From contig WGNH01000003.1 of assembly GCA_016124665.1 (NCBI GenBank), forward strand, positions 62,001 through 126,000: 64,000 bases of DNA, in the 5' to 3' direction. A model generated the notes under the pieces. That model had not been told where the DNA came from. It ran no database searches and saw only the letters and a program-made list of their open reading frames with translations. Every line of letters begins with the position of its first letter. The stretch's first letter is position 1. Both the position numbers and the translations under genes were made by a program. This DNA is from Alphaproteobacteria bacterium (GTDB lineage Bacteria; Pseudomonadota; Alphaproteobacteria; Caulobacterales; Maricaulaceae). Below, one piece after another: positions 48,494 through 58,212 of the stretch.

Positions 48494-50869
48494 TTAGAAT
48501 CCTGTTCGTGTGCTGAAGCGGAAGAATTCGGTGCGGTCATAGGTTTCGTTGACCAGCGCCTCGGCAAGGTCAAAGCGGACCGGACCGAAAGGTGAATCCC
48601 AGAAGATGCTGAGGCCCGCTGAAACGCGCAGCGACATGTCATCCACTGTGAAAGACTGACCCGTGACTTCGTCGATGATATCATCATCGTCAAGAAGTCC
48701 AAGTGTGCCAAAGTCGGTAAAGAGGCTGCCGCGAACGCCATATTGTTCGGGAAGCGGCAGCGGGAAGGACATTTCCGCGGTTCCGATCGCATAGACGCGG
48801 CCGCCCAGTGCATCGCCGGCCAGCAGGCGTCCCGTCGCAGCATCACGGACCACAACGCGCGGACCGATGCCAGCGATTTCAAAACCCCTGAAGGAATTTC
48901 CGCCGCGGAAGAAGCGGTCATTGATGCGGACATTGTCGCCGCCCCATCCCATGATGAAGCCGGAATTGACACTCAGACTGCCCACGACATTCCAGAAAAG
49001 CGGACGATAGACTGCGGCGTTCAGCTCTGTCGACACAAAGCGGACATCCCCCCCGATCCCGGCGAAGGACTGGCTCAGATCGGCGCGGAAACCGCGGGTC
49101 GGCGTAATGGGATTATCCACGCGATCCCAGCGGAGCGAATAGTTCAGAACCGAGGTGATCCGGGAGCCGGCCTGATTGCGCAAGGCCTGGTTCGCGCCGG
49201 CAAAGATGCGGACATCATCCGTCCTCAAAGTGTATTGCAGTCCCAGATTGGTTGAGCGGGTCGTCGGGAAACCGGCGCGCAGGCTGAAACCGGTGGACTG
49301 GGTCTCGAAACTGGCTTCATTGATGAAATCGGAGCGCACCGAGAACAGGTCGATACCGGCCGCCAGATTGCGGTCAAGGAAACGCGGCTCGGTGAAACGG
49401 ATATCAATCTGCTCACGCCGCGAGCTGAGCGCGACCCGGAAGCGCAGAAACTGACCCCGTCCACGCAGATTTCGCTCCGAAATCGACAGATCGACCAGGA
49501 AGGAATCCGTTGATGAGAAACCGGCGCCGAAGGCCAGCTCGCCGGTCGCCTGCTCTTCGACAGACACTTGCAAGCGGGCCAGATCCGGCGCAGCGCCCTG
49601 GACTTCCGTAATTTCAACTTCCTCGAAGAAACCGAGGCGGCGGACCCGCGCCTGAGAACGATCGATCAGTGAACGGTTGAACGCATCGCCTTCCACCAGC
49701 TCCAGCTCCCGCCGGATGACATGGTCAAGCGTACGCGTATTGCCGACGACATCGATCCGTTCGATGTAGACTCGCGGGCCTTCCTCGATCTCGAAGGTAA
49801 CATCGACTGTCCGTTCAGCGCGATTGCGCGAAATGTTCGGCGTGATGTTGACGAAGGCGTATCCGGACGCTCCGACAGCAAAATTCAGCGTATCAACGGC
49901 ATTCTCAATCTGTTCGCCCTGGAAAAGCTGACCTGTTTGAACCGGCAGAAAACTTTCCAGAACGTCCGGATCTACGTCCGGCAGATCGCTTTCAACAGTG
50001 ATTTCGCCATAATTATAGACGTCGCCCTCGTCGAGGGTGAATGTGATGTAGAAATCTTCCTGATCCGGTGTCAGCTCGGCTACGGCAGACACCACACGGA
50101 AATCGGCATATCCGCGATTCTGATAGAATTGACGGATCAGCTCGCGGTCGAATTCGAGGCGGTCCGGATCATAATTGTCATTGGTGGAAAAGAAGCGCCA
50201 CCAATGCGATTCAACCGTGACCAGCTCACCCCGGAGTTCGCGGTCCGAAAAACTCTCATTGCCGATGAAATTGACGCGGCGGACGCCGGTCACAGGGCCT
50301 TCTGAAATCTCGAAGATCAGATCCACGCGATTTTGCGGCAGTTCGACAATACGCGGCGTCACCTGAGCGGCGAAACGGCCAGTGCGGCGATAGACCTCGA
50401 TAATACGTTGGACATCGGCCTGGACGCGGGCGCGCGTGAAGATGGCGCGGGGCTGGGCCTGGATTTCTTCCATGATGGTATCATCGTCCGATGCCCGGTT
50501 CCCCTCGAGCAGGACACGGTTGATGATGGGGTTTTCCTGCACATAAACGACAACAATCTCGCCGCGATTCTCGATCCGGACATCGGAAAAGAGACCCGTG
50601 GCAAACAGTGTCTGAATGGACAGGTTGATGGAACGCGGATCGGCCGGAACGCCGGGCTGGAGCGCAAGATAGGACAAAACAGTGTCGGCCTCGACACGCT
50701 GATTGCCCTCGACCAGCACCTGGCGCAGCGGAGCGGCCTGAGGCACCTCGTCCTGGGCAGCTTCCGGTGTTGTCTCCGGGGCCTGTGCCGATGCAGAAGC
50801 GCCCAGCGGCAATGCCAGGGAAATAACGCAATAGATTGCCGCGGTCAGGACGCGCTGGATACTCGACAT
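48494..50869 (-). CDS. bamA: Outer membrane protein assembly factor BamA
   Basis: Central component of the BAM complex that inserts beta-barrels into the outer membrane. Signal peptide at residues 1-29, five POTRA domains (QVLVEGNQRV, NRVLLEGNRAS, VRRVNFIGNESF, ...YIERIDVVGNTRT) and a C-terminal 16-strand barrel that ends with the outer-membrane sorting residue Phe (RTGF). The barrel has the FRGF-type lid motif (NSFRGFE). 791 residues. Confidence 0.97.
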   Translation of the reverse strand: MSSIQRVLTAAIYCVISLALPLGASASAQAPETTPEAAQDEVPQAAPLRQVLVEGNQRVEADTVLSYLALQPGVPADPRSINLSIQTLFATGLFSDVRIENRGEIVVVYVQENPIINRVLLEGNRASDDDTIMEEIQAQPRAIFTRARVQADVQRIIEVYRRTGRFAAQVTPRIVELPQNRVDLIFEISEGPVTGVRRVNFIGNESFSDRELRGELVTVESHWWRFFSTNDNYDPDRLEFDRELIRQFYQNRGYADFRVVSAVAELTPDQEDFYITFTLDEGDVYNYGEITVESDLPDVDPDVLESFLPVQTGQLFQGEQIENAVDTLNFAVGASGYAFVNITPNISRNRAERTVDVTFEIEEGPRVYIERIDVVGNTRTLDHVIRRELELVEGDAFNRSLIDRSQARVRRLGFFEEVEITEVQGAAPDLARLQVSVEEQATGELAFGAGFSSTDSFLVDLSISERNLRGRGQFLRFRVALSSRREQIDIRFTEPRFLDRNLAAGIDLFSVRSDFINEASFETQSTGFSLRAGFPTTRSTNLGLQYTLRTDDVRIFAGANQALRNQAGSRITSVLNYSLRWDRVDNPITPTRGFRADLSQSFAGIGGDVRFVSTELNAAVYRPLFWNVVGSLSVNSGFIMGWGGDNVRINDRFFRGGNSFRGFEIAGIGPRVVVRDAATGRLLAGDALGGRVYAIGTAEMSFPLPLPEQYGVRGSLFTDFGTLGLLDDDDIIDEVTGQSFTVDDMSLRVSAGLSIFWDSPFGPVRFDLAEALVNETYDRTEFFRFSTRTGF

Positions 50870-50894
50870 ACGGGCCGCCGTTCTTGTTTGCGGA

Positions 50895-52070
50895 TCAGGA
50901 ACCTAATCCGCCCAGATAAACCAAATCATTCCAGGTTGCCACAAGCATCATACCCAGCACGAGGGCAAGCCCGACCTTGAAGCCGATGGCTTGCGCCTTC
51001 TCACTGAGCGGTCTCCCGGCAACCGCCTCGTAGGCGTAATACACAAGATGCCCGCCGTCGAGTATGGGAATTGGCAGAAGGTTCACTAAACCCAGTCCGA
51101 TACTGAAAAAACCTGCAAGCTGTACAAGATTTAATACCAGCCCGCCCACAGCTGCGCCGGCATTGGGGGCATTGTCGACTGTCCCGTTGGCCACCTGCCC
51201 CGACACGGTCACGATTCCCAGAGGGCCATTGAGCATGTTCGCCGAGGCGCGGCCGGTAATGATCCGCCAGACATATTGCCCGGTTGTCCCGATCACGCTG
51301 CCGACACGGTCAATGCCTGCGCCAAGGGCCTCCACGGGATTATATGCGCGTTCGTAGGTTTCACCCGAGGCATTGAAGCCGACGACCGCCACTTCCCTGT
51401 ACCCGCCAAATCCGTCCGGCAGGCGCCGCGATTGCGGTGCCGCTATCAATTGCAGCTGGCGGCCATTGCGGTCGATATCGAAGGTGACGGGCTCACCCGG
51501 ACGCCACATCAGCGCCATACGGATATCGGAGAACCGCTCGATCTCCTGCCCGGCAATCGCCAGAATGCGGTCGCCAGACTGGAAACCGGCCGCTTCGGCA
51601 GGCGAGTCTTCGCTGACCTCGCCGACAATAGGCAGGTATCCACGTTCACCGAGCGCGCCCGCGAGAACGCTGAAAATCGCAATCGCCAGAATGAAATTCG
51701 CCAGCGGTCCGGCAATAACAATAAAGGCGCGTTGCCAGACCGGCTTGAAATGATAACAGCGCCCGGCATCCGCTCCCATTCTGGCCCGCATTTCCACCAG
51801 CCTGGCCCGGTCAGGTTCGCTGGCAGCGCCGGCATCTCCCATGAAGCGCACATATCCGCCCAGAGGCAGGGCGGCGATGCGCCAGATTGTGCCGCGCCGG
51901 TCTTTTACCGCGAACAGCGTCGGGCCAAAGCCGAAGGAAAACACCTCGGCATGCACACCGCACCAGCGGCCGGCGAGATAATGGCCCAGCTCGTGGATAA
52001 CGACGACAATCGATATCACGGTGATGAAGGCGAAAATGGTCAGCAGACCGGAACTCAGGAAATCAAACAA
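50895..52070 (-). CDS. rseP: Site-2 protease RseP
   Basis: Inner-membrane zinc metalloprotease that cuts anti-sigma factors and signal peptide remnants inside the membrane. HELGHYLAG (zinc ligands and Glu) in the first helix, a PDZ domain (SPAEAAGFQSGDRILAIAG), and the C-terminal NLLPIPILDGGHL. The start is probably the TTG at 52070 (MFDFLSSG..., GAGAGG 6 bases before it), giving 391 residues; a GTG at 52112 inside dxr is the alternative. Between dxr and bamA as usual. Confidence 0.94.
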   Translation of the reverse strand: MFDFLSSGLLTIFAFITVISIVVVIHELGHYLAGRWCGVHAEVFSFGFGPTLFAVKDRRGTIWRIAALPLGGYVRFMGDAGAASEPDRARLVEMRARMGADAGRCYHFKPVWQRAFIVIAGPLANFILAIAIFSVLAGALGERGYLPIVGEVSEDSPAEAAGFQSGDRILAIAGQEIERFSDIRMALMWRPGEPVTFDIDRNGRQLQLIAAPQSRRLPDGFGGYREVAVVGFNASGETYERAYNPVEALGAGIDRVGSVIGTTGQYVWRIITGRASANMLNGPLGIVTVSGQVANGTVDNAPNAGAAVGGLVLNLVQLAGFFSIGLGLVNLLPIPILDGGHLVYYAYEAVAGRPLSEKAQAIGFKVGLALVLGMMLVATWNDLVYLGGLGS

Positions 52071-52087
52071 GGAAAGCCTCTCGAATA

Positions 52088-53266
52088 TCAGGCGGGAATG
52101 CGGGTCATGCACTGCGAGACGATGTCTCTCGCCCGCCGGTCGACGTCCAAAGCATCATCTATGCCAGCAAACCGTTTGGGAAGCATTGACTTGCGATCCA
52201 TGGATTCCAGACAGTCGGAAACGAGACCGGGTATGTCAAGAAAACCGATCCGTCCCGCAAGGAAAGCCTCGACTGCGACCTCATTGGCGGCGTTCAGGCA
52301 GGAGGTCGCCCCCTCACCGGCCAGCAGGGCTTCACGGGCAATCCTGAGGGCCGGAAAGCGGGTTTCGTCCGGAGCTTCGAAATCGAGGCGGGCAAGCGCT
52401 GCCAGATTCAATGGCTCGGAGGGCGTCTCCATGCGCTCTGGCCAAGCCAGAGTCGAGGCAATCGGAATGCGCATGTCCGGACTGCCCAATTGCGCCAGGA
52501 TGCTGCCATCAATGTATTCGACAAGGCCATGAATGACGGATTGGCGGTGAACGACAACATCCACCTGCTCCGGCGACAGGCGGAACAGGCGGCAGGCCTC
52601 GATCACCTCGAGTCCCTTGTTCATGAGCGTGGCTGAATCGATCGAAATCTTGTCGCCCATGCTCCACACCGGATGCGCGAGGGCATCCGCGCGGGACACG
52701 CCGGACATCTTTTCGACCGGCCAGTCCCGGAATGGCCCGCCGGATGCCGTCAGAATGATCCGGCGGATATGCTTTTCATGCCCCGGATAAATGGCCTGGA
52801 AAATGGCATTGTGCTCGCTGTCGACCGGCAGGATGCGGGCCCCCCGCGTCTCTGCCAGGTCCATGAAATAATCTCCGGCACACACCAGGCATTCCTTGTT
52901 CGCCAGCGCCAGAATGGAGCCGGCCCGGAGCGCCGCCGCCGTCGGGCGCAGACCGGCCGAGCCGACAATGGCTGCCATTGTGTAATCAACCGGGCGCGAT
53001 GCCGCCTCGATCAGGGCATCCGGACCGGCGGCCGTCGCTATGCCGGTGCCGGCCAGCGCGTCCGCCAGTTCGCCGGCAAGGCGTTCGTCACCGATCACGG
53101 CAATTTCGGGACGGTGGAGCCGAGCAATCTCCGCCAGAGCCGCCACATTGGCATTTGCTGTCAAGGCAGCGAATTCGAACGCACCCGGTTCGGCCCTCGA
53201 GATCAGATCGAGCGTGGCACTGCCAACGGATCCAGTGGCTCCGAGAATGGAAATTCGGCGGCTCAT
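52088..53266 (-). CDS. dxr: 1-deoxy-D-xylulose 5-phosphate reductoisomerase
   Basis: Second step of the non-mevalonate isoprenoid pathway (NADPH, Mn or Mg). ILGATGSVGSATLDLI at the N-terminus binds NADPH; LPVDSEHNAIFQ and LTASGGPFRDW hold the metal and substrate ligands. 392 residues. It shares a 4-base overlap with cdsA. Works in the same pathway as IspDF encoded at 6.7 kb. Confidence 0.97.
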   Translation of the reverse strand: MSRRISILGATGSVGSATLDLISRAEPGAFEFAALTANANVAALAEIARLHRPEIAVIGDERLAGELADALAGTGIATAAGPDALIEAASRPVDYTMAAIVGSAGLRPTAAALRAGSILALANKECLVCAGDYFMDLAETRGARILPVDSEHNAIFQAIYPGHEKHIRRIILTASGGPFRDWPVEKMSGVSRADALAHPVWSMGDKISIDSATLMNKGLEVIEACRLFRLSPEQVDVVVHRQSVIHGLVEYIDGSILAQLGSPDMRIPIASTLAWPERMETPSEPLNLAALARLDFEAPDETRFPALRIAREALLAGEGATSCLNAANEVAVEAFLAGRIGFLDIPGLVSDCLESMDRKSMLPKRFAGIDDALDVDRRARDIVSQCMTRIPA

Positions 53267-54081
53267 AACGGCCCTTCCAACACATTCAGCGAGGCCATGA
53301 CAAGGGCAGCAAGGCAGGCCGCCATCAGGGCATCGACCCGGTCCAGAACGCCACCATGCCCGGGAATGATCTCGCCTGTGTCCTTTACACCGAACAAGCG
53401 TTTGAACAGCGACATGGCGAGATCACCCGTTACAGCTGCGATGGCCAGGATCAGGCCGGCAATCATCGTGCCCGGCACAGGTTCATTCTGCCATTGCGCA
53501 AAGCCCCAGGCCGCGGCCACGCCGCCGGCAATACCTGCGACCAGTCCCGACCATGTCTTGTTGGGGCTGGCTTTGGGCCAGAGCTTCGGACCCCGCAACC
53601 AGGTTCCGGCAAAATAGGCCGCACTGTCAGCAGCCCAGACCACAAGGAGAATAAATGCGGCCGCATTGAAACCGTTCAGGGCGCGCAGAGACGCCAGCGC
53701 CGAGACAGCCAGTGCGACGTAAAGAATTCCGAACCCACCGCGCCAGCGCCGCGACAGTGGCATGTCTCCTGTCAGGCTGACACCGATCGCGCCAGCCAGC
53801 GGCCAACCCAACATCCAGAAAAATTCACCGTCAGCCGCAAACAGAACGGCACCGGATGCGGCGGCTGACGCAATGGCATAGCTGCGGGTCGGCGCATCCC
53901 GGTCCGCCATGCGCATCCATTCCCACGCCATGGCTGCCGCAAAAGCGGCGCAATAGGCGGTGAAGGCCAAGCCACCATTCCATAAAAGGAAGAGCGAGAC
54001 GGGTATCAGTATCAGTGCGGATAAGATGCGGGTGACCAGCGCCGGATCGCGCTGACGGACCGTTTTCGGGTCAGGCAGCAT
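53263..54081 (-). CDS. cdsA: Phosphatidate cytidylyltransferase
   Basis: Makes CDP-diacylglycerol, the common precursor of phospholipids, in the inner membrane. Several membrane helices and the C-terminal CDP-alcohol signature (LFGVKDTGEIIPGHGGVLDRVDAL). 272 residues. Overlaps uppS by 11 bases and dxr by 4. Confidence 0.96.
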   Translation of the reverse strand: MLPDPKTVRQRDPALVTRILSALILIPVSLFLLWNGGLAFTAYCAAFAAAMAWEWMRMADRDAPTRSYAIASAAASGAVLFAADGEFFWMLGWPLAGAIGVSLTGDMPLSRRWRGGFGILYVALAVSALASLRALNGFNAAAFILLVVWAADSAAYFAGTWLRGPKLWPKASPNKTWSGLVAGIAGGVAAAWGFAQWQNEPVPGTMIAGLILAIAAVTGDLAMSLFKRLFGVKDTGEIIPGHGGVLDRVDALMAACLAALVMASLNVLEGPL

Positions 54082-54799
54082 TCACGCCCCCGAACCGCCT
54101 CTGCCGGGAGGCGTACTGATCGAGAGCGGATTTGAAGTGCTCAGCTGAAAAATCCGGCCAGAGCACGTCCATGAAGACAAGCTCGGCATAAGCGGCCTGC
54201 CAGATCAGGAAATTGCTGGTCCGGTGTTCTCCGCTGGTTCGTATGACGAGATCAGGGTCGGGCATGCCCGCCGTGTCGAGATAGGCAGCAAAAACGGTTT
54301 CATCGACGGAATCGGGATCAACGGCACCGCTCGCTACATCGCGCGCCAGGCGCCTTGCGGCCCGGACGATCTCGTCACGGCCGCCATAATTGAAGGCAAT
54401 GGTCAGGAAACAGGTATCGTTACCGGCTGTGCGTGCCTCGGCCCGGTCAATAATGGCGAGCAGATCATCCGACAGACCTTCGCGGCGGCCCGCGATCCGG
54501 ATATTCACGCCTTCCTGATGCAGCTTTTCCAGATCGGCATCTACGAAGCGCTTCATCAGTTCGAACAGGGCATCGACTTCGTCGCTCGGGCGGCGCCAGT
54601 TCTCGGTCGAAAAGCCGAACAATGTCAGATAACGGACGCCCAGACCACCAGCCGTCCTTACCGCTTCGCGGACCGCGTCCACGCCCTTGCTATGCCCGAA
54701 GGCGCGGGGACGGTTGCGTTGCTGAGCCCACCGCCCATTGCCATCCATGATGATAGCGACATGCCGGACGCCCCGGCACTTTTCTTCGCTACTGGTCAT
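54071..54799 (-). CDS. uppS: Undecaprenyl diphosphate synthase
   Basis: Cis-prenyltransferase making the C55 lipid carrier for peptidoglycan and O-antigen. IIMDGNGRWAQQR (catalytic Asp), GHSKGVDAVRE, and the RTSGEHRTSNFLIWQ motif are visible. 242 residues from ATG at 54799 (GGAGGT 5 bases upstream); a GTG two codons earlier is possible. Confidence 0.97.
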   Translation of the reverse strand: MTSSEEKCRGVRHVAIIMDGNGRWAQQRNRPRAFGHSKGVDAVREAVRTAGGLGVRYLTLFGFSTENWRRPSDEVDALFELMKRFVDADLEKLHQEGVNIRIAGRREGLSDDLLAIIDRAEARTAGNDTCFLTIAFNYGGRDEIVRAARRLARDVASGAVDPDSVDETVFAAYLDTAGMPDPDLVIRTSGEHRTSNFLIWQAAYAELVFMDVLWPDFSAEHFKSALDQYASRQRRFGGVNAA

Positions 54800-54823
54800 G
54801 GACACCTCCCAGGCCGGTCAGGT

Positions 54824-55384
54824 CTAGACCTGCATGATCTCGTCCTGCTTGGATTTCAGCTCCGAGTCCACCTTGGCGACATATTCGTCGGTGAGTTTCT
54901 GAACCGCATCGGACTGGCCCTTGAGCTCGTCCTCGCTGATCTCGTTGTCTTTTTCCATCCGTTTCAGCGTATCCATGCCGTCACGGCGGATATTGCGGAT
55001 GGCCACGCGGGCATGTTCGGCGAAATTGCTGGCCGCCTTGGCCAGTTCGGTGCGGCGCTCTTCATTCAGCGGCGGGATCGGTATGCGCAGCAATGTGCCT
55101 TCTACCACCGGGTTGACGCCGAGCGGGGCATTGCGGATCGCCTTGTCGACGGCTGCCACCATGGTCTTGTCCCAGACCTGTACGGAAATCATACGTGGTT
55201 CCGGCACAGAAACTGTAGCGACCTGGTTGATTGGCGTCGGTGAGCCATAGGCGTCCACCTTGACGGCATCCAGCAAACTGGCCGACGCCCGTCCGGTGCG
55301 CAGGCTGCCGAATTCCTTGTGCAGGGAGTCAATCGCTCCATCCATGCGACGGCTCAGGTCTTTCAGATCAATTCTCGCGCTCAT
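54824..55384 (-). CDS. frr: Ribosome recycling factor
   Basis: Splits post-termination ribosomes with EF-G. The two-domain L-shaped family is recognised by [35 protein letters not shown] and [15 protein letters not shown]. 186 residues. Located between pyrH and uppS. Confidence 0.97.
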   Translation of the reverse strand: MSARIDLKDLSRRMDGAIDSLHKEFGSLRTGRASASLLDAVKVDAYGSPTPINQVATVSVPEPRMISVQVWDKTMVAAVDKAIRNAPLGVNPVVEGTLLRIPIPPLNEERRTELAKAASNFAEHARVAIRNIRRDGMDTLKRMEKDNEISEDELKGQSDAVQKLTDEYVAKVDSELKSKQDEIMQV

Positions 55385-55399
55385 CCATTACCCCTGTTG

Positions 55400-56164
55400 T
55401 TATCGGGCCGAGCGCGGTATGCCGATGGTTGTGCAGGTGCCCTCGCCCCTCAGCACGCGTGCAAATTCGCCCGGCTTGTGAATATTGAACACCACGATAG
55501 GCACGGCATTCTCGCGCATCAATGTCACGGCTGCAGCGTCCATCACCTTCAGATCCCGCGACAGCACCTCGAGATAGTCCAGCGATTCATAGCGCTCGGC
55601 ATCCGGGTTCTTGCGCGGATCGTCGGAATAGACCCCGTCCACCTGGGTGCCCTTGAACAGGGCCTCGCAACCCATTTCAGCCGCGCGCAAGGCTGCAGCC
55701 GTATCTGTCGTGAAGAAGGGATTTCCCGTGCCGGCCGCAAAAATCACGACGCGGCCCTTTTCCATGTGGCGGATGGCCCGGCGGCGGATATAGGGCTCGG
55801 CGATCGACATCATCGGAATGGCGGACTGAACCCGTGTCGGGACGCCAACCCGTTCCAGTGAATTCTGCATCGCCAGCGCATTCATGACCGTGGCCAGCAT
55901 GCCCATATAGTCGGCGGCGGCGCGATCCATGCCCTTGGCGGCCACAGACAAACCCCGGAAAATGTTTCCGCCGCCAATCACGAGGCAGACTTCGACACCG
56001 CTGTTCACGGCATCTGATATTTCGCGCGCCACGCGTTCGGCAACGTTCAGGTCAATGCCATATTGCTGTTCGCCCATCAGGGCCTCGCCGGAAATTTTCA
56101 GCAACACCCTCTTGTAGAGGGTGGCGGGTTTTTCGCTGGTCGTATGTCCGGCAGAATCAGTCAC
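55400..56164 (-). CDS. pyrH: Uridylate kinase
   Basis: Phosphorylates UMP to [26 protein letters not shown] and [17 protein letters not shown] are standard. 254 residues; the start is a GTG. Preceded by a terminator that ends the rpsB-tsf transcript, so it probably has its own promoter. Confidence 0.97.
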   Translation of the reverse strand: MTDSAGHTTSEKPATLYKRVLLKISGEALMGEQQYGIDLNVAERVAREISDAVNSGVEVCLVIGGGNIFRGLSVAAKGMDRAAADYMGMLATVMNALAMQNSLERVGVPTRVQSAIPMMSIAEPYIRRRAIRHMEKGRVVIFAAGTGNPFFTTDTAAALRAAEMGCEALFKGTQVDGVYSDDPRKNPDAERYESLDYLEVLSRDLKVMDAAAVTLMRENAVPIVVFNIHKPGEFARVLRGEGTCTTIGIPRSAR

Positions 56165-56176
56165 GAGCGGAACCCT

Positions 56177-56212
56177 AAAAGAAAAGCGCCGGAGCGGTAA
56201 GGCTCCGGCGCT
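56177..56212 (-). terminator. Rho-independent terminator after tsf
   Basis: On the minus strand, the 11-base stem agcgccggagc / gctccggcgct with loop cttacc is followed by tttcttttag. It lies 12 bases past the tsf stop. Confidence 0.88.
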
Positions 56213-56223
56213 GTTTGATCAAT

Positions 56224-57102
56224 CTAGCCGCCCTTGGCAGTGGCGGCGACTTCTGCGGCGAAGTCTTCGGTCTTCTTCTCGACACCCTCGCCGACTTCCA
56301 TCCGGATGAAGCCGAGGATTTCGACACCGGCCTCTTTCGCGGCGGCCCCGACCGTGAGGTCGGGATTGATGACGAAGGACTGGTTCAGAAGCGTGACCTC
56401 GGCAAAGAATTTCTTCATCCGGCCCTCGATCATCTTCTCGATGACGTTTTCCGGCTTGCCGCTTTCACGGGCCTGTTCGGTCAGGACCGACTTTTCCTTC
56501 TCGACAATCGCCGGGTCCAGATCCGCCTCTGACAGCGATGCCGGATTGATCGCGGCAATGTGCATGGCGGCCTGACGGCCGAACTCGTCATTCGAGCCTT
56601 TCAGAGCGACCAGAACGCCGATCTTGCCCATGCCTTCGGCGGCAGCATTGTGCACATAGGCAGCCACGCTTTCGCCCTCGATCTTTGCCAGGCGGCGGAC
56701 CGACATGTTCTCGCCGATCTTGGCGACATTATCGGTGATCATATCGGCAACGGTCTTGCCATTTACCGATGCGGTCTTCAGCGCTTCAACATCAGCGGCG
56801 TCCAGGGCGGCAGACGTGATGTCCTTCACCATGGCCTGGAAGTCGGAATTCTTGGCGACAAAGTCGGTTTCCGAATTGACTTCCACGGCAACACCCTTGC
56901 CACCGTCCACCGCTATGCTGACCAGACCTTCTGCGGCCACGCGGTCGGCTTTCTTCGCGGCTTTGGACAGGCCTTTGGTGCGCAGCCAGTCGACCGCGGC
57001 TTCCATGTTTCCGTCATTTTCCGTCAATGCCTTCTTGGCATCCATCATGCCTGCGCCCGTCATGTCGCGCAGTTCCTTGACGAGAGCTGCTGTAATGGCC
57101 AT
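56224..57102 (-). CDS. tsf: Elongation factor Ts
   Basis: Nucleotide exchange factor for EF-Tu. N-terminal UBA-like part ([20 protein letters not shown]), the TDFVAKN core contact loop, and two dimerisation subdomains. 292 residues. 41 bases after rpsB; terminator follows. Confidence 0.98.
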   Translation of the reverse strand: MAITAALVKELRDMTGAGMMDAKKALTENDGNMEAAVDWLRTKGLSKAAKKADRVAAEGLVSIAVDGGKGVAVEVNSETDFVAKNSDFQAMVKDITSAALDAADVEALKTASVNGKTVADMITDNVAKIGENMSVRRLAKIEGESVAAYVHNAAAEGMGKIGVLVALKGSNDEFGRQAAMHIAAINPASLSEADLDPAIVEKEKSVLTEQARESGKPENVIEKMIEGRMKKFFAEVTLLNQSFVINPDLTVGAAAKEAGVEILGFIRMEVGEGVEKKTEDFAAEVAATAKGG

Positions 57103-57143
57103 CGGTAATGCTCCTGATTTTCGTTCGATGCCGGAGGCCGGGA

Positions 57144-58031
57144 TCAGCCTTCGGTCTTTTCTTCTTTCGCTTCGGTAGCGGATTCGTCTGACGTTTCCGC
57201 GACAGTGTCCGCAGCCGGTGCGGCCTTGGCTTTTTCAGCGGGGGCTTCTTCAGCCGGCGCCGCTTCTGCCGTTTCGGTCAGAGCCGGTTCAACAACGGGG
57301 TTTTCGGCGGCACCGATATCCACACCGAGATCCGACTGGCCTTGTGTCATGCCATCAAGCGCCGCGTCCGCGATCAGCTCGCAATACAGGGTAATGGCGC
57401 GCGCGGCATCGTCATTGGCCGGGATCGGGAAGTCGATCGGGTCCGGGTCACAATTGGTATCAACAATACCGATGACCGGAATGCCCAGCTTCTTGGCTTC
57501 CAGAATGGCGATCGCTTCCTTGTTGGTGTCGATCACGAACATCAGGTCCGGCGTGCCGCCCATTTCCTTGATGCCGCCGAGGGACAATTCCAGCTTGTCG
57601 CGCTCGCGGGTCAGGTTCAGCAATTCCTTCTTGGTGAAGCCGGACTGGGCTTGTTCATCGTCGAACAGGCCTTCCAGTTCGCGCAAGCGGGCGATGGAAT
57701 TTGAAATCGTGGCCCAGTTGGTCAGCGTGCCGCCGAGCCAGCGGTTATTCATGTAATACTGTGCGCAACGCTTGGCGTTCTGCGCAATGATGTCGGACGC
57801 CTGACGCTTGGTGCCGACAAACAGGATGCGGCCACCCTTGGCCGCCACATCACGCACCTGGACCAGCGCCTGGTGCAAAAGCGGCACCGTCTGTGACAGG
57901 TCGATAATGTGGATGTTTGCGCGCTCGCCAAAGATGAAAGACTTCATCTTGGGGTTCCAGCGGTGGGTCTGGTGTCCGAAGTGTGCGCCAGCTTCGAGCA
58001 ATTGGCGCATGGAGAATTCAGGCAGTGCCAT
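57144..58031 (-). CDS. rpsB: Ribosomal protein uS2
   Basis: Small-subunit protein. [24 protein letters not shown] at the N-terminus and [18 protein letters not shown] are diagnostic. The 295-residue length includes an Ala/Glu/Lys-rich C-terminal tail of about 60 residues not found in E. coli S2 but common in this class. The 181-base gap before it should hold the promoter and a leader; no clear structure identified there. Confidence 0.98.
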   Translation of the reverse strand: MALPEFSMRQLLEAGAHFGHQTHRWNPKMKSFIFGERANIHIIDLSQTVPLLHQALVQVRDVAAKGGRILFVGTKRQASDIIAQNAKRCAQYYMNNRWLGGTLTNWATISNSIARLRELEGLFDDEQAQSGFTKKELLNLTRERDKLELSLGGIKEMGGTPDLMFVIDTNKEAIAILEAKKLGIPVIGIVDTNCDPDPIDFPIPANDDAARAITLYCELIADAALDGMTQGQSDLGVDIGAAENPVVEPALTETAEAAPAEEAPAEKAKAAPAADTVAETSDESATEAKEEKTEG

Positions 58032-58212
58032 TGATCATATCCTTTTCCGGTTGGCCTCCACGGAACGGAGTCACGATCAGCCCGATGCCGACCGTAACAC
58101 CGGAGCGATAACACCCCAATTCGAGGTGCACCGAAGTCCCGTGTGCGTGATCAGGCGCGCATATAGGCGGGAATAGCGTGTGGCGCAAGCCCGATTGGGC
58201 AGATGGCGGCGG

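Noticed and set aside
47884-48972. A 362-residue reading of skp
   Set aside because: The extra N-terminus is out of frame within bamA; a signal peptide starts at 48492.
58032-58212. Possible regulatory leader for rpsB
   Set aside because: The gap is long enough for a leader, but I could not identify a conserved fold or hairpin with confidence.
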